6,865 nt of DNA. Source: Pseudomonadota bacterium. GTDB taxonomy: Bacteria; Pseudomonadota; Alphaproteobacteria; Rhizobiales; Xanthobacteraceae. Below the pieces are notes generated by a model. That model ran no database searches and had not been told where the DNA came from. It saw nothing but the letters and a program-made list of their open reading frames with translations. Position numbers and translations under genes: made by a program. Location: NCBI GenBank assembly GCA_023432885.1, contig JAEZEU010000604.1, positions 1 to 6,865 of the forward strand, read 5' to 3'. Of this stretch, positions 1 through 4,561 are shown piece after piece (the first letter of the stretch is position 1; the number at the start of each line of letters is the position of its first letter).

Positions 1-1
1 C

Positions 2-448
2 CGCTGGGGCCCGGAGGGCGAATATCTCTCGATAGCAACCGCCGGTCCCATTGTGGGATCACCAGGGTTGTTTGCGCCGGAAGCAATCAGCCCCATCCAC
101 AGCATGGTCGCTCTCCTGGTATCGGAATCCGACGGGCACGCGACCAGCACATTCCTCATGATGCGGCAGTTACCGCAGCAGCTGGAGCTCGCCGGCACGT
201 TCTTCCCGGCCGACGGCTATGTGCGGCTGCAGCAGCATGGCGATATCACGCTCGCTTCCGAGACGCGCTATTCGCACAGCTGCGGATGGTTGGATGGCAG
301 AGAGATCCGCAAGGATATTCCCGATCCTGCGCCGGGATCGGCTGAAGCGATGGCCTGGCATATCGAGGCGGTCAGGCACAACTGGATCGGCGAATTCTTC
401 CCGGCCAGCGAAGCGAAGCGGCGGGAGCCATTGCGCGTCAGCGCCTAA
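2..448 (+). CDS. Unrecognised protein, 5' end outside the window
   Basis: The frame is open from base 2 to a TAA at 446-448, giving 148 residues. A GTG at 53 could serve as a start and would leave 131 residues, but the upstream codons (reading RWGPEGEYLSIATAGPIV) look equally coding, so I treat the gene as truncated by the window edge. I do not recognise the family. The visible part has a mildly hydrophobic stretch (IHSMVALLV), several aromatic residues, and an Arg/Lys-rich C-terminus (EAKRREPLRVSA). There is no membrane segment, no nucleotide-binding motif and no clustered Cys or His. G/C-rich third positions and the absence of a better overlapping frame support coding. It converges on the minus-strand gene at 573-896 across a 124-bp gap. 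The reading frame is fairly secure; no function can be assigned. Confidence 0.6.
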   Translation, partial: RWGPEGEYLSIATAGPIVGSPGLFAPEAISPIHSMVALLVSESDGHATSTFLMMRQLPQQLELAGTFFPADGYVRLQQHGDITLASETRYSHSCGWLDGREIRKDIPDPAPGSAEAMAWHIEAVRHNWIGEFFPASEAKRREPLRVSA

Positions 449-482
449 GCGGTGCGTGCCAGCGCCGAAATGGCGCGCGACA

Positions 483-499
483 GCGCCCCGGTGGGGCGC
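483..499. terminator. GC-rich hairpin between convergent genes, possible bidirectional terminator
   Basis: GCGCCCC (483-489) and GGGGCGC (493-499) pair perfectly as a 7-bp stem around a GGT loop. It sits 34 bp after the stop of the plus-strand gene and 73 bp after the stop of the minus-strand gene, so it could end both transcripts. No T-tract follows on either strand, so intrinsic termination is inferred from position and stem strength only. Confidence 0.35.
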
Positions 500-572
500 A
501 ATGGCGCCCGAGTTGCGCGCTGCCGTCCGTCAATCGACCGCGGCCGCCGCACCAGGCCCGGCAGGGGAAGCG

Positions 573-896
573 CTATTCGACGATCTTCAGCCGCGGCCGT
601 CCCGGGTGTTTCGGATCCCGACGCAGCACGCAGCTTCCATCGGCTTCGATGGCCACATGAACAGGTCGCGGATCGGACGCCGCGAGGAAATGTTGCAGCG
701 CAGAGCGGCTTTCCTCTGGCAGCGCAAACACCGCCCGCATCGTCTCGAAGAAATCGGGTTCTTGTGCGACATAAAGCAATTCGCGCAGCTCGGCGCCCGT
801 GAACTGGCCAATTGCCGAGAACAACCACTCAGTCTCGTCGACCTGGTCGTCCGCGGGCGGGCGTTTCAGGAAATAAATGACTGATTCTGCGCTCAT
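573..896 (-). CDS. Small unrecognised protein, 107 aa
   Basis: I do not recognise this protein. From the ATG at 896 it reads MSAESVIYFLKRPPADD and ends in a basic, proline-containing tail (KHPGRPRLKIVE). The middle is acidic and probably helical (ETEWLF, ELRELLYVAQE, FFETMRAVFALPEE). There is no signal peptide, membrane segment or zinc-ligand cluster. An in-frame GTG at 929 would add 11 residues. I prefer 896 because GGGGA lies 4 nt upstream of it, while the GTG has AAGG almost touching it, and because an 18-bp palindrome (908-925) falls inside the extra segment. Alternating acidic and amphipathic stretches and G/C-rich third positions support a real gene. It reads away from the 0.8-kb gene-poor region and shows no operon partner in the window. 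Confidence 0.6.
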   Translation of the reverse strand: MSAESVIYFLKRPPADDQVDETEWLFSAIGQFTGAELRELLYVAQEPDFFETMRAVFALPEESRSALQHFLAASDPRPVHVAIEADGSCVLRRDPKHPGRPRLKIVE

Positions 897-907
897 GACT
901 TCCCCAA

Positions 908-925
908 CGAAGGAATGGTCCTTCG
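908..925. repeat. 18-bp perfect inverted repeat upstream of the 107-aa gene
   Basis: CGAAGGA (908-914) and TCCTTCG (919-925) are exact reverse complements separated by ATGG. The repeat ends 11 bp upstream of the preferred ATG at 896. It could be an operator, or a hairpin in the 5' leader close to the ribosome binding site. If translation began at GTG 929 instead, it would simply be coding sequence. The repeat is certain; its role is inferred. Confidence 0.45.
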
Positions 926-1194
926 CCACCCTTCTTTCCGGGAGTGTGAGGAGGGCATCGTGATCCCAGCGTGATTGCCGCGTTACCGATTGACATCAAG
1001 GGGTTAGACGGGGATCGGGATAGCCCTTTGCTATACGTGGACGGGTCGCCTGCCTCTTTTTTCGCCAAGCGAACAGCGCAAAATGGCAAGTCCATCCTTG
1101 TGAACACGGGCAACTACTTGATGGACGGTGCTAGCGGAGCAGCAGGGCAAAGGCTTCGTTCCCGCGGATCGAGTTTCCAGTGCTGCCTTCTAGA

Positions 1195-1210
1195 GCCGCT
1201 GGTAAGCGGC
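1195..1210. repeat. Hairpin, 6-bp stem with GGTA loop
   Basis: GCCGCT (1195-1200) and AGCGGC (1205-1210) pair perfectly around GGTA. A TTTTT run occurs about 16 nt downstream at 1227-1231, too far away for a classical intrinsic terminator. It lies inside the gene-poor region and may be part of a structured RNA. Confidence 0.4.
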
Positions 1211-1271
1211 GCCAATCGTTTAATGGTTTTTACGCGCTCTCGCCCGGGAAGCGGCCTTCTTGCCCCGTTGC

Positions 1272-1290
1272 CGGCGGGATACTCCCGCCG
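1272..1290. repeat. Strong hairpin, 8-bp stem with 3-nt loop
   Basis: CGGCGGGA (1272-1279) and TCCCGCCG (1283-1290) are exact reverse complements around TAC, the most stable hairpin in the gene-poor region. No T-run follows it on either strand, so it is not an obvious terminator. With the 1195-1210 hairpin it is the main reason to suspect a structured transcript here. Confidence 0.45.
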
Positions 1291-1547
1291 ACGCAGCACC
1301 AGGTCGCGGCGCAGGACCACACGACTTCGCCAAACGCAGCCTTCCTTCCTCTGACAGCCGCAGCATTGATCCTTTCGGACCATGTGCGCCGCCCAGGGAT
1401 TGGCGCGTTCATCGCATCTTGCGCCCGACGTTCCGAGACGATCGTGAAAGTCCCTCATGTGGGCCCGAAAGGGAGGAACTTATCCGGAATATGCGCTTTC
1501 TGATAAGACGAAATAATTTCACTTACTGCCTGAGCAGCCGGGATCGT

Positions 1548-1566
1548 TCATCGATTTTATCATCGA
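1548..1566. repeat. Short direct repeat TCATCGA with 12-bp period, with a nested dyad
   Basis: TCATCGA occurs at 1548-1554 and again at 1560-1566. The overlapping TCGAT (1551-1555) and ATCGA (1562-1566) form an inverted repeat. It is about 135 bp upstream of the MarR-family start in an A/T-richer patch. It could be a regulator site, but repeats this short may also arise by chance. Confidence 0.25.
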
Positions 1567-1593
1567 GGAAACAAGCACCGCTCCCACGTGACC

Positions 1594-1609
1594 GGTTGCA
1601 CCTGCAACC
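1594..1609. promoter_or_regulatory. 16-bp palindrome, candidate MarR-family operator
   Basis: GGTTGCA (1594-1600) and TGCAACC (1603-1609) are exact reverse complements separated by CC. It lies about 90 bp upstream of the MarR-family start codon. MarR proteins are dimers that bind near-perfect palindromes of about this size, often in front of their own gene, so autoregulation is the natural reading. I could not place convincing -35 and -10 hexamers around it. Confidence 0.4.
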
Positions 1610-1699
1610 AAACGAAAATGCCGCGAACCGTTGATTTATCGCAACCCGGAATGGCAGCGGAGGGCTCACTTTCAAAAATCAGCGTTAAGGAATGCGCGC

Positions 1700-2161
1700 T
1701 TGAAAACCATCCTCCCTCCCTCCGACAATCCGGTCGCATCGGTCAGTGACGGTCTTCTCGTACAAGCCCGTCTGATCTCGAAAACGGTTACTGAGATTTT
1801 TGATGAGCGATTGAGACCGTACGGCGCGAGTTCCGCGCAATTCGCCCTGCTTGCCTTGATAGGCAAAACAGAACCTATCACTCGTGCGAAAATTGCGCGG
1901 CTTCAGCATCTGGACAAGTCGACCTTGACCCGCAACCTGAGAGCAATCCTCTCGGAAGGATGGGCGGTCGAAGTGCGGGAAAATGCCCGTGGTCGAAGCA
2001 GGCCGATAGCGCTCAGCCCGACCGGAAAGGCCTTGCTGCTCAACGCCCAATCAGCCTGGCTTGCCGCCCAGGACCAGGCAAAAGCGCTGCTTGGCGACGA
2101 CGCGACAATCGCTATCGTGAACTGCGCGGATCGCATCATCCAGCATCTCTTCACCACATAG
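1700..2161 (+). CDS. MarR-family winged-helix transcriptional regulator
   Basis: This is a cytoplasmic DNA-binding regulator of the MarR family, 153 aa from a TTG start at 1700. AAGGA (1687-1691) lies 8 nt upstream of that TTG, and the length matches the family norm of about 150. A longer in-frame TTG at 1631 would add 23 residues with no resemblance to the family. Residues 19-50 form the helical N-terminal dimerisation part. Residues 60-88 form the helix-turn-helix, with recognition helix DKSTLTRNLRAILSEGW at 72-88. Residues 93-113 form the wing (RENARGRSRP, then IALSPTGKALL), with the typical LSPTG end. The usual acidic D-x-R start of the wing is replaced by ENARGR. No adjacent target gene is evident: the downstream neighbour is convergent and the upstream 0.8 kb is gene-poor. 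The likely ligand cannot be read from the sequence; repression of its own promoter is inferred from the palindrome at 1594-1609. Confidence 0.88.
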   Translation: MKTILPPSDNPVASVSDGLLVQARLISKTVTEIFDERLRPYGASSAQFALLALIGKTEPITRAKIARLQHLDKSTLTRNLRAILSEGWAVEVRENARGRSRPIALSPTGKALLLNAQSAWLAAQDQAKALLGDDATIAIVNCADRIIQHLFTT

Positions 2162-2174
2162 CTGGAAATGCCAT

Positions 2175-2221
2175 GACGGGCGATCGGCTGCATTAGTCAA
2201 ATCGTCGGCAAAAAGCCCGTC
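2175..2221. terminator. Possible shared terminator between the MarR and AraC genes
   Basis: GACGGGC (2175-2181) and GCCCGTC (2215-2221) are exact reverse complements 33 nt apart, with an inner CGAT/ATCG pairing (2181-2184 / 2201-2204) and an AAAAA run just before the second arm. On the minus strand that A-run becomes a T-run inside the loop rather than after the stem. Position between two convergent stops (2161 and 2235) is the main argument; the structure is loose. Confidence 0.22.
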
Positions 2222-2234
2222 TCCCGCAGTGGCG

Positions 2235-3260
2235 TCACCCCTGGGCGACACCCTTGCTCTGTCGCCACGCCCCGGGCGGCGCGCCGACGAGACGGCTGAA
2301 GGCGCGGTTGAAGGATGTTTCGGATTCGTAGCCGACGCGGGAGGCGATCTCGGCAAGGCTAAGGCTGCCGTCGCGAAGCATGCGCCGGGCGAGGTGCATC
2401 CGCCATCCGGCGAGATACTGCATCGGCGCCTCGCCTACCAAATCGACGAACCGCTTGCCGAGCGCGGCGCGCGAGATGCCGGCGCGGTCCGCCAGCTCCT
2501 CGACGGTCCATGATCGCGCCGGCTCGGCATGGAGCAGCGTCAGCGCCCGCCCGACATGGGGATCGTTCAGGCCGGCGAGCCAGCCGCGGCGCCCTTCGGT
2601 GACATGGGTCAGCTGCCAGCGCACGACTTCCATGAACAGCAACTCCGACAAGCGGGCCAGCATCGCGCGATTGCCCGGACCCGGCCGAAGGGCTTCAGCG
2701 ATCAGTTGCGCGGTCGCCGCCTGCCACCAGCCCGCATCCTGCCCGAGCGTGACCGGCTCGGCGTAGCGTCCCGTCTCGGAGAATGCGTCGAGGACGACTC
2801 TGCCGCCGCGTACGCGGACGCAGATGAACGCCGGCATCGCGTCGAGAAGCGGACCGAACCTCTGGTCGGAATGCAGGTAGCCGCAAACGAAGCGCGTTCC
2901 CTCCCCGTCACCGCCGTGCTTGACCCAGGTGATCTGCTCGGCCGGGACCTCGGGGAAGATGCTCGCAATCGGCACGGGCGGCATTCCGGGATCGCTGGTC
3001 ATAATGTGCTGGTCGCCGCGCGGAAACACCAGGACGTCGCCGGGCTCGATCCTGATCGGCTCGAGCTTGCCGCACATGACCCAGCAGCCGGCGTCCGTCG
3101 CCAGATGAAACAACGTGATCGCTTCCGCACCCGGCATGAGGCGGGAGGCGAGCAAGTCCGGCGGTGTTGTTACGACCGACCATGGCCGCATGAACTCGAC
3201 ATTGAAATGGACCGCGCCCGAAACACGGATGACGCGCAGAACCTCGGACAGGACGTCCAT
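2235..3260 (-). CDS. AraC-family transcriptional regulator with cupin-like sensor domain
   Basis: This 341-aa regulator combines an N-terminal effector domain with a C-terminal AraC/XylS DNA-binding domain. Residues about 20-100 look like the cupin-type AraC-binding fold, with the motif PGDVLVFPRGDQH at 73-85 that shapes the ligand pocket. Residues 251-271 (WTVEELADRAGISRAALGKRF) are the first helix-turn-helix. Residues 302-329 are the second, with the family signature IASRVGYESETSFNRAF followed by VGAPP. The start at ATG 3260 has GGAGG 4 nt upstream. The gene is divergent from the AhpD-like/rhodanese pair across 178 bp, the usual arrangement for an AraC-type activator and its target, so control of that pair is a reasonable inference. 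AraC-family proteins with this cupin domain are often found next to oxidoreductase or carboxymuconolactone-decarboxylase-like genes. The effector is unknown. Confidence 0.92.
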   Translation of the reverse strand: MDVLSEVLRVIRVSGAVHFNVEFMRPWSVVTTPPDLLASRLMPGAEAITLFHLATDAGCWVMCGKLEPIRIEPGDVLVFPRGDQHIMTSDPGMPPVPIASIFPEVPAEQITWVKHGGDGEGTRFVCGYLHSDQRFGPLLDAMPAFICVRVRGGRVVLDAFSETGRYAEPVTLGQDAGWWQAATAQLIAEALRPGPGNRAMLARLSELLFMEVVRWQLTHVTEGRRGWLAGLNDPHVGRALTLLHAEPARSWTVEELADRAGISRAALGKRFVDLVGEAPMQYLAGWRMHLARRMLRDGSLSLAEIASRVGYESETSFNRAFSRLVGAPPGAWRQSKGVAQG

Positions 3261-3332
3261 GTAGCCTCCGGCCCTGGAACAATTTTGGCGGCAATGCGTA
3301 GCGTCTCGGCAAACAACCCGAGCGCGCCGGTC

Positions 3333-3349
3333 ATTGCATCAAATGCAAT
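3333..3349. promoter_or_regulatory. 17-bp perfect palindrome in the AraC/AhpD-like divergent spacer
   Basis: ATTGCAT (3333-3339) and ATGCAAT (3343-3349) are exact reverse complements around CAA. The site is A/T-rich within a G/C-rich spacer, 73 bp from the AraC start and 89 bp from the AhpD-like start, so it could control both directions. A weak plus-strand hexamer pair (TTGCAT 3334-3339, CAATAG 3357-3362, spacing 17) overlaps it. Perfect symmetry would suit a dimeric regulator; AraC-type sites are more often direct repeats, so the binding protein is uncertain. Confidence 0.45.
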
Positions 3350-3387
3350 CAGAGCCCAATAGACGCCCAGCTCAGGCAGGCGAAGTC

Positions 3388-3412
3388 GTGCCGCCGCGGC
3401 ACTACGCCGCGG
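3388..3412. repeat. GC hairpin and GCCGCGG direct repeat before the AhpD-like gene
   Basis: GTGCCG (3388-3393) and CGGCAC (3397-3402) pair perfectly around CCG. GCCGCGG is also repeated at 3393-3399 and 3406-3412 with a 13-bp period. It lies in the probable 5' leader, 26 bp before the start codon. It may form an mRNA hairpin or a regulator site; both roles are inferred. Confidence 0.3.
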
Positions 3413-3438
3413 GTACTGCGCCGTGAACGGAGGTGGCG

Positions 3439-4023
3439 ATGTTCCTCAAGACGGTAGGCGAGACGGAGGCGACGGGGCGGATCGCCGAGCTCTACGCGGC
3501 GCAGAAGGCCAATTCCGGCTTCGTGATGGCCGCGACGCGCTGCTGGACGGCGCGGCCGGACCTGCTGCCGATCTACCAGGAATTCCTCGACAAGATCCGC
3601 GCCGGCTTCTCCCTCAGCCCGCGCGACTGGCGGCTGATCACATTTGTCGCCGCAAAAGAGGTGCCGTCCACCTATTGCTCGCATGTCTTTGGCAAACAGC
3701 TGCTGGCCGACCTCGGCTCGAAGGAGGCGGTCCTCGCCGTGCGGCGCGACTTCGCATCGGCTCAACTGAGCGAGCGCGACGTCGAAATGCTACGCTATGC
3801 CGAGACGATCGCGCGCGATGCGTCGCTTGTGACTGAGCAGGATATCGAGCGGCTGCGGGCGGCCGGCTTCAGCGACGTGCAGATCTGCGACATCGCGCTC
3901 TGCGCATCATTCCGCTGCTTCGTCGGCCGCTTCTACGATGCGGTCGGCGCCGGGCCCGAGGCGGCCTTCATTGATGCGGACGCCGGCTTTTCCGACGCAA
4001 TGACCGTCGGCCGGGCGATCTGA
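3439..4023 (+). CDS. AhpD-like / carboxymuconolactone-decarboxylase family protein
   Basis: This 194-aa protein belongs by overall pattern to the CMD/AhpD superfamily of small all-helical cytoplasmic proteins, some of which reduce peroxides through a redox-active Cys pair. The core segment is at residues 60-89, with SPRDWRLITFVAAKE, then PSTYCSHVFGKQL. The C-terminal part (SDVQICDIALCAS, then RFYDAVGAG) matches the family's closing helices. The AhpD active site reads Cys-Ser-His-Cys-x-x-x-His with an upstream Glu. Here only one Cys is present (C80, followed by S81-H82-V83) with E74 upstream, so the classic dithiol is absent. I chose ATG 3439 because GGAGG (3429-3433) sits 5 nt before it; the in-frame GTG at 3433 overlaps that site. 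It is 49 bp upstream of the rhodanese, probably co-transcribed, and divergent from the AraC-family gene. The exact reaction is unknown. Confidence 0.82.
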   Translation: MFLKTVGETEATGRIAELYAAQKANSGFVMAATRCWTARPDLLPIYQEFLDKIRAGFSLSPRDWRLITFVAAKEVPSTYCSHVFGKQLLADLGSKEAVLAVRRDFASAQLSERDVEMLRYAETIARDASLVTEQDIERLRAAGFSDVQICDIALCASFRCFVGRFYDAVGAGPEAAFIDADAGFSDAMTVGRAI

Positions 4024-4072
4024 CAGCCGATTTCACTTTCGACTTTCTACTGAGCATAAAAAGGAGACGATC

Positions 4073-4453
4073 ATGCCCACAAACGTCAAGCAGATGATGG
4101 AAGCCGCCAACGCAGCGGTGCCGCGGATCACGCCGGCACAGGCAAAGGAGATGATGGCGAAGGGGAACACGCTCGTCATTGACGTGCGCGACGCGGGCGA
4201 AGTGGAGAAGAGCGGCAAGGTCGCAGGCGCCGTCAACGTCTCGCGCGGCATGCTGGAATTCCGCGCCGATCCCGAAACGCCCTATCACGACAAGAATTTT
4301 TCAAAGGAAAAGACGGTCATCGTCTATTGCGCCTCCGGCGGACGGTCGGCGCTGAGCGGCAAGGTGCTCAAGGACATGGGCTATGCCAACGTCTACAACC
4401 TTGGCGCCTTCAAGGATTGGGCCGAGAACGGCGGGGCAGTCGACAAGGCGTAG
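4073..4453 (+). CDS. Single-domain rhodanese-like sulfurtransferase
   Basis: The 126-aa product is one complete rhodanese domain with no signal peptide, so it is likely cytoplasmic. Residues 17-31 (PRITPAQAKEMMAKG) begin the fold, LVIDVRD at 34-40 is the conserved strand and Asp-Arg pair, and KVAGAVNV at 49-56 is a variant of the usual HIPGAxN. The active-site loop CASGGRSA at 86-93 has catalytic Cys86 and Arg91, so persulfide-based sulfur transfer is expected. YNLGAFKDWAENGG at 109-122 is the closing motif (family form: GG-x-x-x-W). The start is supported by GGAG (4063-4066) 6 nt upstream. It follows the AhpD-like gene by 49 bp in the same direction, which suggests an operon under the divergent AraC-family regulator and a shared role in thiol or peroxide chemistry. 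The sulfur donor and acceptor cannot be inferred. Confidence 0.93.
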   Translation: MPTNVKQMMEAANAAVPRITPAQAKEMMAKGNTLVIDVRDAGEVEKSGKVAGAVNVSRGMLEFRADPETPYHDKNFSKEKTVIVYCASGGRSALSGKVLKDMGYANVYNLGAFKDWAENGGAVDKA

Positions 4454-4499
4454 ACCTTGTAAATGGCGCGCCGGCGACTTGCCCGAGCGCCTGGTCTCA

Positions 4500-4528
4500 T
4501 TGACTCCATGTTCTATATTGTTCTTATC
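4500..4528 (+). promoter_or_regulatory. Candidate dinB promoter with LexA-like repeat GTTC-N6-GTTC
   Basis: TTGACT (4500-4505) and CTTATC (4523-4528) are separated by 17 bp and resemble an alphaproteobacterial sigma-70-type promoter. Two GTTC elements (4510-4513 and 4520-4523) lie inside this promoter with a 6-bp A/T spacer (TATATT). The alphaproteobacterial LexA box is GTTC-N7-GTTC, so this is one base short. Its placement between the hexamers, 39 bp before the dinB start, is what an SOS operator would need. Whether LexA tolerates the shorter spacing is not known from sequence. Confidence 0.42.
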
Positions 4529-4561
4529 GCCCGAGCCTTCCACTCGACGCGATGAGCGGGG

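Larger units (their letters stand above)
930..1699. other. Gene-poor region, about 0.77 kb, with several hairpins
   Basis: No reading frame here is convincing. The longest candidates (plus 971-1354; minus 1114-1458 and 829-1113) overlap each other and are rich in Arg, Ser and Pro in the manner of unselected GC-rich frames. The two minus-strand frames are in the same phase and separated only by one TAG at 1114-1116, but their codons lack a clear G/C third-position bias. The region contains hairpins at 1195-1210 and 1272-1290, a wide 7-bp inverted repeat (GTCCATC 1090-1096 / GATGGAC 1120-1126), a T-run at 1058-1063, an A/T-richer segment from about 1500 to 1570, and a palindrome at 1594-1609. 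I found no tRNA-like T-arm and no transposase. It may hold an unannotated small RNA, the remnant of a decayed gene, or only the promoters of the flanking genes. Confidence 0.5.

Noticed and set aside
219..884. Plus-strand frame spanning the convergent gap
   Set aside because: It overlaps the 3' part of the gene at 2-448 in another phase and is antisense to the gene at 573-896; its composition is Arg/Ser/Pro-rich as in unselected GC-rich frames.
971..1354. Plus-strand frame of 127 aa in the gene-poor region
   Set aside because: It ends in a low-complexity Arg/Ser/Thr run, lacks a clear ribosome binding site and codon bias, and overlaps an opposing open frame.
930..1630. tRNA, tmRNA or attachment site in the gene-poor region
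   Set aside because: No T-arm consensus, acceptor pairing, integrase or flanking direct repeats were found by eye on either strand.
1631..1699. TTG at 1631 as the MarR start
   Set aside because: The added 23 residues do not resemble the family, and the TTG at 1700 has AAGGA at a good distance and gives the usual length.
2529..3362. Long plus-strand frame (277 aa) opposite the AraC-family gene
   Set aside because: It is the antisense shadow of a clear AraC-family coding sequence and is rich in Arg, Ala and Asp with no domain signature.
3433..3438. GTG at 3433 as the AhpD-like start
   Set aside because: It overlaps the ribosome binding site GGAGG used by the ATG at 3439.
4026..4050. Repeated CTTTC-like units before the rhodanese gene
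   Set aside because: The units are too short and imperfect to separate from chance, and no regulator site of this form is known to me.
4465..4475. GGCGCGCC-type palindrome after the rhodanese gene as a terminator
   Set aside because: It is a short GC palindrome without a stable stem-loop or T-run.
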